Source: Semisulcospira habei
Lineage: Eukaryota; Mollusca; Gastropoda; Semisulcospiridae
DNA length: 64,000 bases
Direction of reading: 5' to 3'
Assembly: GCA_036245525.1 (NCBI GenBank)
Contig: BTPG01000001.1
Coordinates: 217,482,121-217,546,120, forward strand
Under the pieces are notes generated by a model that saw only the letters and a list, made by a program, of their open reading frames with translations, ran no database searches and was not told the DNA's origin. A program made the translations under genes and the position numbers. Positions 34,994 through 46,119 of the stretch are shown piece after piece. The first letter of the stretch is position 1; each line of letters opens with the position of its first letter.

Positions 34994-36750
34994 GCTTGCT
35001 AGACTACACTTTGTAAAAACACACCCTGAGCATGTATCTAACTATAAACAAATTTGTAAATGAACTCAACTTTAGTGATATAGATTTTCCTGTTAAGGTG
35101 GAAGATATAGGCTTGTTTGAAAAACTAAATCCTGACATATCTGTGAATGTATATGTATGGGATAATGAGTCTCCTAACAAGTTAGAACCAATTAAGAGTA
35201 TCACCACTTGCCCCTACCTATGGGCAGCCAGAAAATAAGCATGTTGACATGTTATTAATAAGTGATGGAAATAACTTTCACTATATAATTATCAGAAATA
35301 TGTCACGACTAATTCATGGACATACAACAAAACATGATGGAAAACAGGAAGTGTGTAAAAGATGTTTACAAAGATTTTCTTCTATTAAAGTAGCACACAA
35401 ACATGTCCAGCACTGTAGGTCAGCTGATGATGTTCAAACAATACTTAAGTACCCAGATCCTGGTAGTCAGGTATATTTTAAGAACTATGGGAATCAGCAA
35501 AAGCTGCCGTTTGTAGTGTATGCTGATTTTGAATCACTAGTTGTACCATATGAGGGTCCTGTTCCAGAATCATTACCAAAGACTGTAAAATTGAGTGACC
35601 AAGTGGTGTGTTCTTTTGGATACATTCTTGTTAGGTCAGACGGTGAGCATACCGAACCTGATATCTACAGGGGTGAAAATGCAGCAGCTGAGTTTTTAAC
35701 AGAACTGAGACAACTGCATAGTCAGGTAGTACAGTATCTGGAAAACTGTCAGATGCCTTTGATGATGACAGAAGAAGACAAACTAAATTTTGATACAGTG
35801 GAGACATGTTGGATTTGCGAACAACCTGTACATGATAAAGTTTGTGACCATGACCACATAACTGGGCGTTACAGAGGTGCTGCACATAACAATTGTAAAT
35901 TGCTATTAAAAAAAGATCCCAAGACATACAAACTGCCTATCTTTTTTCACAATCTCAAAGGGTATGATTCACACATTATCATACGTGCGGTAGATGAGTC
36001 TTACCAAAAAATTAGTTGTATTGCTCAGACAACTGAGAAGTACTTGACTTTTAGGCTAGACAACAAATTAGTGTTTTATGACTCAGTGCAACATTTGTCT
36101 TTAGGGCTTGCTAGTATGGCAGAAAGTCTGACATCGTTTCCAATAACAAGTAAATATTTTGAGCCAGAGTTGATCAAGAAAGGTGTCTACCCCTATGAGT
36201 ACATTGATCACTGGGTTGTGTTTGAGGAAAGGAGTCTGCCTCCAAAAAAGGTATTTTATTCTACACTAAATGGCAAAGATATTTCCGACTCTGAATACCA
36301 GCATGCTCTCGATGCTTGGAGTAAACTAGGGTGCGAAACGATTGGCGACTACCATGACCAGTACTTGAAAGCTGACGTTTGTTTGCTAGCAGACGTATTT
36401 GAAAGTTATGATGAAAAGGGCTTTTTGCCCTACGGTCTTGACCCAGCTAGCTACATAACTAATCCTGGCATGACATGGGATGCATTTTTAAAATCCAATA
36501 AGATATATATAGACCTGTTGTATGGGTGAAATGGTGGAACGCGGATTGAGGGGAGACACAAGTATAGCCGCAAACAACTTTGCCAAAGCCAACAACAAAT
36601 AAATTGATGGCCCGGACCTGGGCTTTGACCCTTCAAGGTCAAGGTCATTCATTACGTACTTGGATGCTAATAATTTGTACGGATTTGCGATGTGTGAGTT
36701 ATTGCCCTTGAAAAACTTTTGTCTGCATGATTTGTCAAAGTGTGATATAA
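34994..36750 (+). pseudogene. P2 DNA polymerase B, 5' part
   Basis: Homology starts at the position matching P1 19438, so the polymerase N-terminus is missing. After one shift a 426-codon frame (35249-36529) is clean. It contains VVYADFESL (Exo I), the EndoVII/HNH-like insertion CWICEQPVHDKVCDHDHITG, HNLKGYDSHII (Exo II) and YLKADVCLLADVFE. A small deletion at about 36525 shifts the frame. Motif A (YLDANNLYGFAM) follows at about 36655 in a new frame. The gene is then cut by the LINE insertion at 36751 and resumes at 42831. Confidence 0.88.
36744..36750 (+). repeat. Target site duplication of L2/CR1 insertion, left copy
   Basis: GATATAA, repeated at 42831-42837. The polymerase sequence of copy 1 is matched on both sides with the insertion removed. 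Confidence 0.7.
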
Positions 36751-36929
36751 TAATAATAAAAATATAATTACGGTATTTATAATGCGCTTATCTTATAATA
36801 ATTATAACTCTAAGCGCACACTCACAACTCGCGCACGCATGCGCACGCTTTAGACAATGACTCACGTACCACAAACAGTGAAATACATTACGACGGTCAG
36901 CTTGGGGTGGGGAGTGCGGTGATATAGTG

Positions 36930-39840
36930 CTAAAACTGTTGAAAGAGGTGAGTTTTGAGGGCGGACTGGAAGGAGGAGAGAGAGTGTTTCTGACGGAGAG
37001 AGAGTGGGAGAGTGTTCCAGATGGATGGACCGTAGATGGAGAAGGAGCGGGGACCGAAAGTGTTAAGTTTGGTGCGAGGGATGTGGAGGCGGAGAGGGTC
37101 GGAGGCAGAGCGGAGGGAGCGGGAAGGTGTGTAGGGGTGAAGTAAGTTGGAGAGATAGGCAGGAGCGCAGTTGTTCAGGGATTTGTAGCAGAGAGACAGA
37201 ACTTTGTATTGGATGCGTTGGGGGATGGGGAGCCAGTGAAGGAGTTTGAGCAGGGGTGTGATGTGGTCGGATTTTTTCTTTCTGAGGACGAGGCGGGCAG
37301 CATTGTTCTGGACGCGTTGGAGAGTGAAGATGGTGGATTGAGGGAGACCGGAAAGGAGAGAGTTGCAATAGTCGATGCGAGATAAGATGAGAGAGACAGC
37401 AAGTTTGGTGGCAGCTTCGGTAGTGAGGTATTTTCTGATCTGACTGATGCGGCGAAGGTGGAAATAGCATGCCTGGGTCGTGGCGGAGACGAAGTTGGTC
37501 ATGGACAGAGAGGAATCGAGGATGACGCCGAGGTTCTTGGCCGAGTCAGAGAGGGAGATGGGGGTGCTATCGAGTTGAAGGTGGAGAGAGGGAGGGAGCT
37601 GGGAGAGTTTTTGGCGAGTGCCTACCAGCATGGCTTCCGTTTTGTCATCGTTCAGTTTCAGCTTGTTTGCTGTCATCCAGTTTTTCACGTCTTTGTAGCA
37701 GTCAGCCGTGCGAGTCAGTAGTGACTGAGTGTTGTCGAGTTTGTCTTTGTCTTGCAGTTGTGAGTCGTCAGCGTAGAGGTGGTGGTGTATGCGGTGAGAC
37801 TGGATGATGTTGGACAGAGGAGAGGTGTAGAGTGTGAAAAGGACCGGGCCCAGGACGGACCCCTGTGGAACTCCGCATGAGAGCGTTACCGGGTTGGAAG
37901 AGACGCCGTTGATGGTGACGGACTGCTGTCTGTCAGAGAGGTAGGAGAGAAACCAGGAGTGAGCAGAGTCAGTGATGCCGAAGGAGTGGTGGAGTCGGTG
38001 GAGGAGGATAGAGTGGTCTATAGTGTCAAAGGCGGCAGAGAGATCGAGTAGTGTAAGAAGGGAGATGTTGCCAGAGTCAGTGGAGAGAAGCAGCTCGTTT
38101 AAGATATGTAGAAGGGCTGTTTCAGTGCTGTGATGTTTGCGATAGGCAGACTGGAATGGACTGAGGAGGTTGTTGTCGGTGAGATGGAGGTTGAGCTGGT
38201 TGAGAACAACCTTCTCAAGAAGCTTGGACAGGAAAGAGAGATTGGAGACTGGGCGATAGTTCTTGAGTTCGTTTGGGTCGAGGTTGTGTTTTTTGAGGAG
38301 AGGACGGACGATGGCGGACTTGAAGATATCGGGGACGGAGCCGTTTTCTAGAGATGCGTTGATGATGTCGGTAATGAAGGGTAGAAGTTTTGGAAGGCCG
38401 TCACGGTAGAGAGAAGCTGGGAGGGGGTCAAGTTCGCAGGTTTTGAAGGGCATGGACTTTATGGTCTTGAGGACTTCATCCTGAGAGACGGTGCGGAAGG
38501 ACGAGAGGGGAGTGCCGGAAAAGGTGGGGTCGGGAGGGCAATGCGGAGGAGGCAGGGTGTCGAGTGTGTCGCGCAGATTTTGGATTTTGTCCGAAAAATA
38601 GGTAGAGAAAGCAGACGGGAGTTCTTCTTTGCTGTGTGTGTTGGGGAGAGGAGAGTCTTTAGAAGTGCCTAGGAGTGTGTTCATGGTGGCGTAGAGGGTT
38701 TTGGAAGAGGTGGATTCCAGGATTTGGTTTTGAAGGTGTTTGCGTTTAGATTCGGAGATCATTTTGCAGACTTTGGATCTAGTTGTTTGGAAGATCTGTC
38801 TGTGAACGGTGAGGTCAGATGAGCGCCAGAGGCGTTCCGCTTGTCGGCGCTCGCGCTTGGCCTCAGCTATGTCATTAGTGAGCCAGGGGGAGGGGAGTCG
38901 GTTGGGTATGGAGCAGGTGGTGACAGGGGCATGGGTTTCTAGAAGTTTTCGAAGGGAGGAATCGAAATGGGATGCCAGATCGGGAGAGGGGGTGGGGTCC
39001 GAGAGAAGGTCGACAGCTTCGTCGAAGAAGCTCTCGCGGTTGACAGATTTTAGTTTGCGGCGAGAGACAACGAGCTTGGTTTTTTTCGGGGGAGGTAGAT
39101 TGAGGGAGACGAGAATAGCGAAGTGGTCAGAGGGAAGCACAGAGGAGGTGTCAGAGTCGAGAAAGAGTTGATCGGAGGTGCGGGTGATGATCCAGTCGAG
39201 GGTGTGGCCAAGTCGGTGGGTGGGTTTAGTGATGTGTTGTGTAAGATTGTGGTTTAAAAGTGACGTGCAGAGGCGTTTTGTGTCAGGGTGGTCGGGTTTG
39301 TCAAAGTGGAAGTTAAAGTCGCCTAGAAGGATGTGTTTTCCGGGTCGTGTGCTGTAGTGTTCGAGGAGGAGGTCGAACTCGGTGAGGAACATGGAGTTTG
39401 TGAGTTTGTTTTGAGAGCTTGGAGGGGGGCGATAGATACATGAGAAGATGAGGGACTGGCCAGGGAGTGTTGCTACGGCCTCGACAGATTCAAAGGAGGG
39501 ATGAGCAAAAGGTAGAGACTGAGAGAAGGAGAGGTGAGCGGAAAGACAGTCCCTGTAGATGATGGCAATGCCACCCCCTCTGAAAGCGCGCGGGAAGGAG
39601 GCCAGGCGGTAGCCACTCGGAGTGACGCTGGCGATGATGGGTTCGTCGCCAGCCGAGCGGAGCCACGTTTCCGTGATCACGACAATATCTAGGTCATTGT
39701 CTAGAATGAAGTCGGAAATCACGTCAGCTTTGCCATCTTTGCAGACAGACTGGGCATTAAATAGACACAGTTTTAGGTTGGAAGAGACAGCAGAGGGAGA
39801 AGAAACGGACGAAGAAGAGGACAGAGGAGAGGGAGGGTAG
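36930..39840 (-). CDS. L2/CR1-like ORF2: endonuclease and reverse transcriptase
   Basis: The longest intact frame of the window (930 codons from 39722, open further upstream). In order: LKLCLFNAQSVCKDGKAD and VVITETWL (endonuclease start, upstream of the first ATG), the HILLGDFNFHFD block, SDHFAILV (catalytic His), then the RT with ELKNYRPVSNLSFLSKLLEK, LDLSAAFDTIDH, GVPQGSVLGPVLFTLY and HLYADDSQL (YADD active site). The C-terminal region is as usual for the clade. No stops in this span, so the element is young. Its N-terminal Ser/Pro-rich extension (39722-40005) is interrupted by the RTE insertion. Confidence 0.92.
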
Positions 39841-40005
39841 GGAGGGGGGAGAGAGGATGGAGGGGGGAAAGAGGAGTGAGGGGTGGAGTGGGGAGGAGGA
39901 ACAGTCGGGGAAGGATAACCGGGTGAGAAAGAGGATGCGAGAGGGGGGTGGGGAGGGGGAGAGGGGAGAGGGGGAGGAAGGGGAGTAGAAAAAGACGAGG
40001 AAGAG

Positions 40006-40018
40006 GGATGGGGATGGT
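40006..40018 (+). repeat. Target site duplication of RTE insertion, left copy
   Basis: GGATGGGGATGGT, repeated exactly at 41849-41861. Confidence 0.9.
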
Positions 40019-41848
40019 TACTTACTTTACTTACTTACGCCTGTCACCCCTACCCGGGTATAGGCCGTCGACGAGAGACCTCCAGCAACTCCTGTCCTGT
40101 GCTTCTCCTTCGATTCTACTCCAGGTGGTTCCCAGTCTCTTGATGTCTGCTTGGAGGTCTCGACGCCAGGAGTTTCTCGGCCTACCTCTTTTCCTCTTTC
40201 CCTGGGGGTTCCATGACAATGCCTGCCTAGTGATACTGGAAGCTGGCTTTCTCAGACTGTGACCGATCCATCCCCATCTTCTTCGCCCAATTTCATTCTC
40301 TGCTGTTATCTGCTCTGTTCTCTCCCAGAGTCTGACGTTGCTGATCTTCTCTGGCCAGTGGATTTTCAAAATTCTTCTAAGGCAACTGTTCATGAAGGTC
40401 TGTACTCTGTTGACTGTGGTTTTTGTCAATCTCCATGTCTCTGCTCCATATAGGAGAACTGCTTTTACATTGGAGTTGAAAATCCGGACTTTGGTGTGTT
40501 GTGACAGCTCTCTGGAACTCCACACTTTTTTCAACTGGAGAAAGGCTGCTCTGGCTTTACCGATTCGTGCTCTGACATCTGCATCAGTGCCGCCTTTTTT
40601 GTCTATGATGCTCCCGAGATAGGTGAAGGACTCCACCTCCTCCAACGGGGTGCCAGCAAGCAAGACTGGTTCTTCCCTGGTTGCGTTCAGCCTCATTGTC
40701 TTTGTTTTCTGTTTGTGAATGGTGAGGCCCACTTGGGACGAGATGTCAGCAAGCCTCGTGGTCTTGTCCTGCATTTGTTGATGAGTGTGGGACAGTAATG
40801 CCAAGTCGTCTGCAAAATCGAGGTCGTCAAGCTGTGTCCACAGTGTCCACTGTATTCCACTTCGTCCGTGCTCTGTAGTCATCTTCATGACCCAGTCTAT
40901 GGCCAGTAGGAAGAGGAACGGAGACAGCAGACACCCCTGCCTGACACCAGTTCTGACCTGGAGCTCTCTGGTGAACTGCCCTTCGTGGATCACGCGACAT
41001 GTCATGCCATCATAGCTGCTTTGGATCAGGCGGACGAGCTTTGTGGGTACACCGTAGTGTCGTAGGAGTTTCCACAAAGTCTCTCGGTCCACGCTGTCAA
41101 ATGCTTTCTCATAATCCACAAAGTTGACGTACAGCGGGGAGCTCCACTCCAGAGACTGTTCCACGATGATGCGGAGAGTGGCGATCTGGTCTGTACATGA
41201 TCGGTTCTTCCTGAATCCTGCTTGCTGGTCTCTCAGCTGGGGGTCAAAGGAGCTCTTCATTCTCTCTAGGATGATCCTGTTGAAGACCTTTCCTGGTACT
41301 GACAGCAAGGTGATTCCTCTGTAGTTGGCACACTTGCTGAGGTCGCCTTTCTTGGGAAGCTTGATTAGGTACCCCTCCTTCCAGTCAGCTGGCATCACCT
41401 CCTCTTCCCAGATCTTTCCAAACAGTGGGTACAGCATCTCAACTGTTGTCTCTAGGTCTGCTTTCAGAGACTCCGCTGGGATGCCATCTGGCCCTGCTGC
41501 TTTGCCATTCTTCAAAACTGCCACTGCTTTTCTGATCTCTTCCCGGCTGGGTCTGTCACAGCTGATGGGTAGGTCGGTCTCTGCCGGCTGGATGTCGGGG
41601 GGGTCGGGTGGGCTAGGTCTGTTCAGTAACTCTTCAAAATACTCGGCCCATCTGTCAAGTTGGTCTGCTCTGTCTGCAATAGTCTTGCCTTCTTTGTCTT
41701 TTACTGGTCTTTCTGTATGGCCATACTTACCCGACAATCTTCTGGTAATGTCGTAGAGCTGTTTCATGTTGCCGCTGCCTGCTGCCTTTTCTGCCTCTGC
41801 TGCCAGGCTGTCTGTGTAGGCCCTCTTGTCTGCCCTGATACTCCTCTT
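40019..41848 (-). mobile_element. RTE-type LINE, 5'-truncated, nested in the L2/CR1
   Basis: A 1.83-kb minus-strand insertion bounded by perfect 13-bp duplications. The 3' end (left) is a GTAA/GTAAA repeat tail of about 20 nt, the usual RTE ending. The endonuclease is absent, as expected from 5' truncation. Confidence 0.92.
40031..41767 (-). CDS. RTE-like ORF2 fragment: reverse transcriptase
   Basis: An intact frame of 578 codons without endonuclease. RT landmarks in order: AVLKNGKAAGPDGIPAESLK, CANYRGITLLSVPGKVFNRI, FVDYEKAFDSVDRETLW, GVRQGCLLSPFLFLLAIDW and DLDFADDLALLSH (FADD active site). The C-terminus has YGAETWRLTK and a GHSLRKP...GKRKRGRPRNSWRRDL block typical of RTE elements. The stop codon is the first TAA of the 3' repeat tail, so there is practically no 3' UTR. 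It is inactive because it lacks the 5' part. Confidence 0.92.
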   Translation of the reverse strand: MKQLYDITRRLSGKYGHTERPVKDKEGKTIADRADQLDRWAEYFEELLNRPSPPDPPDIQPAETDLPISCDRPSREEIRKAVAVLKNGKAAGPDGIPAESLKADLETTVEMLYPLFGKIWEEEVMPADWKEGYLIKLPKKGDLSKCANYRGITLLSVPGKVFNRIILERMKSSFDPQLRDQQAGFRKNRSCTDQIATLRIIVEQSLEWSSPLYVNFVDYEKAFDSVDRETLWKLLRHYGVPTKLVRLIQSSYDGMTCRVIHEGQFTRELQVRTGVRQGCLLSPFLFLLAIDWVMKMTTEHGRSGIQWTLWTQLDDLDFADDLALLSHTHQQMQDKTTRLADISSQVGLTIHKQKTKTMRLNATREEPVLLAGTPLEEVESFTYLGSIIDKKGGTDADVRARIGKARAAFLQLKKVWSSRELSQHTKVRIFNSNVKAVLLYGAETWRLTKTTVNRVQTFMNSCLRRILKIHWPEKISNVRLWERTEQITAENEIGRRRWGWIGHSLRKPASSITRQALSWNPQGKRKRGRPRNSWRRDLQADIKRLGTTWSRIEGEAQDRSCWRSLVDGLYPGRGDRRK

Positions 41849-41861
41849 GGATGGGGATGGT
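41849..41861 (+). repeat. Target site duplication of RTE insertion, right copy
   Basis: An exact repeat of 40006-40018. Confidence 0.9.
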
Positions 41862-42830
41862 GACGGGGAGGAAAAAGGGGGATGAGGGGAGGAGGAGGAG
41901 AAAGCAGGCGAAGGAGGAGGGGGTGAGGAGAGGAAGGGGGGTGAGGGTGGGGGAGTGGGCAGCGGAGGAGGGCATGGAGCAGTGAATGAGGGAGGGAGGA
42001 GAAGAAATGGGAGAAGAAGGAAGGAAGGGGGAGGAGGCGGAAGGGGTGGAAGGGCATTGGAAGAGATGAAGAAGTGTGTGGTAGTGTGTGTGTTTGTGCG
42101 TCCTGCCTTCTGCTAATTCCGCCCCTGCGGCCTCTCTTGCGCAATCGGATGCCGCGTAAGGCGACTGCAACACTGTCGGCGGCACCAGATGCAGAGTGGG
42201 TGGCATGGCGACGTAGAGATAGCAGTTGTTGGCGTGTGTATCTGATGAGCATGATTATTTGTGAGGACAAGAAAGCGAAAGACGGGAAGAGGGTGCAGCA
42301 GGGTGTATGAGTAAGTGTGTGTGTGCCGAAGTGTGTGAGCAGTGCGGTAGGGAAGAGACGCAAGGGAGAAAACTGGTGTACAGTAGGTGTGTGTGTGTGC
42401 GGTGTGTGTGTGTGCGCCGGTCGGTGTGTGTGTGTGTGAGTGTGGTAGGGGAGCGAGGGACACGGACAACAATCAAGCAACAGATGTGGCCGCGAAAGGC
42501 AGACAGCCTCGCACAGTAAACACTTTACCCACTAGCGCGCAGCACTGACATAGAACAAGGCAGCGAAAAGGCCAGCGGATCAATGCGGACCCACGCTGCG
42601 GAAGAGGCAGAGATGGCGGCGTAAACAAATTCAAACGAAAGACTATTCAATACGATACCACTCGAACAGCATCCTCATCCGACGAAAAACAAGCATACAA
42701 TCCTCATCAGCACACTCTTATACAATACTCAGCAGCTTTCAGCAGACAAAAACACAGTACATCCAAAGAAAAGGCACTAAACACTGAGAGCACAAAAACG
42801 TGGCGGTCGACCAAACAAAATGGCGCCCAC
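41862..42830 (-). other. 5' region of the L2/CR1-like LINE
   Basis: The sense strand is C/T-rich and encodes Ser/Pro/Leu low-complexity frames, with AC/GT simple repeats at about 42320-42450. One frame (from about 42206) may be the start of the Ser/Pro-rich N-terminal extension that the RTE interrupts. I cannot identify an ORF1. The 5' end is set by the GATATAA duplication at 42831. Confidence 0.5.
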
Positions 42831-44043
42831 GATATAACAGACTTAACAAACTGTATTATGACTCATGACCGGAATCATGAGAAATTTGGGATCTTTGAAG
42901 TCGACCTAAAATACCCACACCACCTACATGATTACCACAATGATTATCCATTAGCTGTTGAGAAAATGAGATTGATGGGAAAAAAGTAGACACTAAACTT
43001 GTGCCAAATTTGAATGACAAATTCAATCACGTTTGTCACTATTGCTTACTGCAGTTTTACATCAGGCATGGGTTAGTACTAAAGAAAGTTCACAGAGGTA
43101 TAAGCTTTGACCAGTGTGCTTTTATGAAAGATTACATAATGAAAAACACAACACTTCATGCAAGAGATGGCAACACTGCATTTGACAAAGACATTTTTAA
43201 GCTTATGGACAATGCCTGTTTTGGGAAGACGATGGAAAATCCTCATCACCGCAAAGATATGAGACTTGTCACAACTAAATCGGGTGCAATTAAGCACAGG
43301 GTATAAAGAGTTTTATCCATCATTGTATGCAGTGACACTCCCTCCAAAAAAAAAATATTAAACTGGACAAGCCAGTGTTTATTAGTATGGCAATTCTTGA
43401 GTTAACAAAATTATTGATGCTTGAATTTTACTATGATTACTTTAAACCAAAGTATCCTGACTGTCGTCTGTTATACACTGACACTGACTCTATGATCATA
43501 GATGTGCCTACTGAAGACTTTTATGAAGACATGAAAACAGAGTTACATATGTATGACACATCTGATTATCCTAAAGATCACCCGCTGTACAGCACACAAA
43601 ACAAGAAAGTGCCTGGGAAGTTTAAGGATGAACTGAATGGAGTGCCTATAGTTGAGTACATTGGACTGAGATCAAAAATGTATTCTATTTTACAACAGAA
43701 AGGCAGTCTAAAGCAAAAGGTATTTTTTAAAAAAAACAGCGATATAAAAAATAAAGACATCCGTCATGAACATTACAAGCAAGTTTTAGATGGAGAACTA
43801 ATGCCTGATTATCCAAACAAGTCACCGAGATCAAATAGACATAATCTTGAAATGATCCAAACACATAAGAAATCACTTGCAGTAGGGGATACAAAAAGAG
43901 TGTTTCACACTAAGGAAAAGGCTTATGCTCCTGGACATTACAGGCTTAAGTTATCTGAAGAAATAGCTGATGTATTAGTTGATGAACTAATTAATCAGTT
44001 AGTTGATGAAATGAGTAACAGTGTCTGGGGGAATAATCTGTAA
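42831..44043 (+). pseudogene. P2 DNA polymerase B, 3' part
   Basis: Continues the gene cut at 36750. Polymerase motif B (KLMDNACFGKTMEN) is in the 43001-43306 frame and motif C (LLYTDTDSMIIDV, 43468-43505) in the 43375-44043 frame. The latter is intact to the C-terminus (ending SVWGNNL). Breaks: shifts near 42890 and 42985, and a small deletion near 43295-43330 compared with copy 1. The gene ends 12 bp or less before convergent integrase sequence. Confidence 0.88.
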
Positions 44044-44372
44044 TTCTTCTCTGACAAATGCCCTCTGTGGGCAGGCTCATACAGATAATAATACAGATAA
44101 TAAATCACCGGGTTTCCAGGAACTATTTTTTTTTTTTTAATATTGTGAACAGACGTAGACCATATTGGATCAGTTGCCCTGCGTCTTACGTCATTTTTGG
44201 CCTCGCTGGATTGGTATAGATATCTTACCTGTTTTGTAAACAGGCTTGTGTCAAGCACTAGCGATGGTGTTGTTTTTAGCCCTGGCCCCCTGCGGCATTG
44301 TTTTTATTTTAATAGCATTGGCGGGTTTTGGATGTCCCTCATTATTCATTGCTTTTATCACAGAAGGTAATC

Positions 44373-44385
44373 TCTTAACCCACTC
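44373..44385 (+). repeat. Target site duplication of SINE-like repeat, left copy
   Basis: TCTTAACCCACTC, repeated at 44773-44785; copy 1 shows the uninterrupted site. Confidence 0.85.
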
Positions 44386-44772
44386 CCCCCACCCGGGTCT
44401 GCCCTGGGGGACTTGGGTGGGGTTAGGTACTTTTTAGTTCCCAGGGTCACCCTGGTCAGCCCCACAGGGTGAGTTTTTCTCTCTATTCTGGGGCATGTGT
44501 TTCTGTCTACCCTTGGTCCATTCACCTGTATTTGCCTTTTTAAAACTCTCCCTACTGTCTGCACTGCCTGTAGCTCTTGATATTGGATGTGTGTTGCTAA
44601 ATGGTCTTAGCTTTATTTAGGCCCCATGTGTTAGGTTTATTTAATGTATTTGACCAGCTGGCGACATACATTCAATGTTCTGTTTATTTTTTTTTTCACA
44701 AGCAGTGCAGGCACGTCCTGAGAAAGCCTTGTTGCTGTCGGGACGTTAAGCAATGTACAATCAATCAATCAA
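44386..44772 (+). mobile_element. SINE-like short interspersed repeat, copy 2
   Basis: A 387-bp unit with perfect 13-bp target duplications, a (AATC)n tail of four units and no coding capacity: the hallmarks of a SINE mobilised by a LINE. Its body matches 10302-10639. It has no clear A/B boxes, so the 5' end may derive from something other than a tRNA. The segment before the tail reads CGGGACGTTAAGC, close to the end of the tRNA-derived SINE at 58292. Confidence 0.85.
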
Positions 44773-44972
44773 TCTTAACCCACTCAGTGTTACACGCATC
44801 ATGCATGAGTTCCTTAGAATACTGATAGCTGAAAAGTCTCTCTGATAATTGTTTGTTAAAGTTCTCAACAATTGCCTGTGATCTGTGCACACCCGGTATG
44901 CCTCGCTGCACTAGCACGCCATGCTTTGCAAATAATTGATTAACAGCGCCCTTGAATTCAGATCTGTCAAGC

Positions 44973-45023
44973 TTAGTGAACCAATGTGATTGTCGTACTT
45001 AGCATGTAGTTTAATTATTTCTT
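44973..45023 (+). repeat. 51-bp templated insertion in integrase
   Basis: Identical over 51 bp, same orientation, to 46830-46880 inside gene K of the same element. Copy 1 has about 10 unrelated bases at this place. Confidence 0.9.
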
Positions 45024-45415
45024 ATAAACAAGCCTAGGGTATTTTAAAGGGCCTCGACTATAAATCAATATTAATGCAGTGGCTATAGTGGAAGCATTTT
45101 TGTCAGTTATGGGTTCAGTGTCCTTATACCTTGAAGCTATGTCGACAAGAGTTAATGCATACTTGTATCCTTTCTTTCTTATTGTATCTTGCAGCAAAAA
45201 CAAAAGATCTATTTGATGGGTATCATTAGGTGTAGTGTTCACAAAATGAGGTCTTGATATTTTTCTTGGAGCAGGTAAATTTGCCAAATAGCTTTTTTTA
45301 GCAGCCATTGTTTTATTTGGTCGAGTGTGACATCGCTGCCCACAGCTGCGTGTAATTTTTCAATTCGGTTTTTGCTTTCCAGTAGCCAATTGGGGAGTAA
45401 TATATTTTTGATAGC

Positions 45416-45857
45416 TTAGTTTTGACCCAGGGGTCTGTCATTTTTTCTAGCAATAAAAACTCCTGTAAAATATACAAATGTCATTCCTACTAGAACAAAA
45501 ATTATTTCCCTGTTTCTTTGTGTTGAGTTTGGTTGATAGTAATCACTAAGTTTTGGCTGTGGGGTAGACATGTCTTCACCAGTAACAAGGAAATATTCTT
45601 TGATAGCATCATCAACATTTGAAAATGTATGCTGCGCGTGACCTTCCAGCCTGAGTTTTTCATTGATGAAATCAAGTTTCTCTATTCTTTGCTTCTCATA
45701 CTCTTGTTGAGCTTGTGCTAATTTTTCAGATGCCTCATTGTGACATCTCATCTCCTCTGCAGATTCCTCTCTACTCACTTTTTTGAAAAGAGATAATTTG
45801 ATCCGCTAAATGCCAGGACATTAACAACAGCTCCCCCAACAATAACAGCGTTGCCAT
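45416..45857 (-). pseudogene. P2 gene J
   Basis: The coiled-coil and C-terminal membrane segment (QRNREIIFVLVGMTFVYFTG) read intact at 45778-45416. The N-terminal hydrophobic part (ATG 45857) is one frame off. It overlaps the integrase start by 27 nt. Confidence 0.65.
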
Positions 45858-45866
45858 ACTTTTTAT

Positions 45867-46092
45867 TTACATAGATACATTTTCTGAAATAATTCTTTGC
45901 TTGATGAGAAAGTATTTTGTTGCAATTGACACTGTGACAACTGCTACTAGCTTAGCTGTATCCTCAAAGTCTAGTTTACCCATGTCTGCAGATCTCATTT
46001 TGAGGAGACTCCACCCTAATCGTAAGCTACTGCTAGTCCACTTATTATGGCAGAGTGATAGACAAGGTTTATTATGTTTTTGTTTCACTCAT
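45867..46092 (-). pseudogene. P2 gene L
   Basis: Matches P1 gene L (KMRSADMGKLDFEDTAKLVAVV). A shift near residue 6-20 breaks the N-terminal hydrophobic segment. Confidence 0.6.
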
Positions 46093-46119
46093 TTTCTAAT
46101 GCAATAAAATTAAAATAAT

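Larger units (their letters stand above)
36751..42830 (-). mobile_element. L2/CR1-type LINE inserted in P2 polymerase
   Basis: A minus-strand non-LTR element of about 4.24 kb plus a nested RTE. Its 3' end (left) has a GCGCTTA/TAAGCGC stem and a TTA-repeat tail. Its 5' region (about 41862-42830) is pyrimidine-rich in sense orientation and includes GT/AC simple repeats. The insertion is flanked by GATATAA. The assignment to L2/CR1 rests on the RT sequence and simple-repeat tail. Confidence 0.85.
44044..45442 (-). pseudogene. P2 integrase, broken by SINE-like insertion and templated insertion
   Basis: The start region (MTDPWVKTKLSKIYYSPIG, ATG at 45442), a catalytic-core piece (45308-45015, with THQIDLLFLLQ and ALTLVDIASRYKD) and a C-terminal piece (to about 43995, with KQVRYLYQSSEAKND) are recognisable. 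A 387-bp SINE-like repeat (44386-44772) interrupts the part after the third catalytic residue. A 51-bp sequence copied from gene K (44973-45023) replaces about 10 bp next to the second catalytic Asp. Confidence 0.85.

Noticed and set aside
38809..39171. Plus-strand ORFs opposite the L2/CR1 ORF2
   Set aside because: Shadows of a 930-codon frame that carries all RT motifs.
41325..41756. 143-codon plus-strand ORF and similar frames over 40031-41767
   Set aside because: Antisense shadows of the RTE reverse transcriptase.
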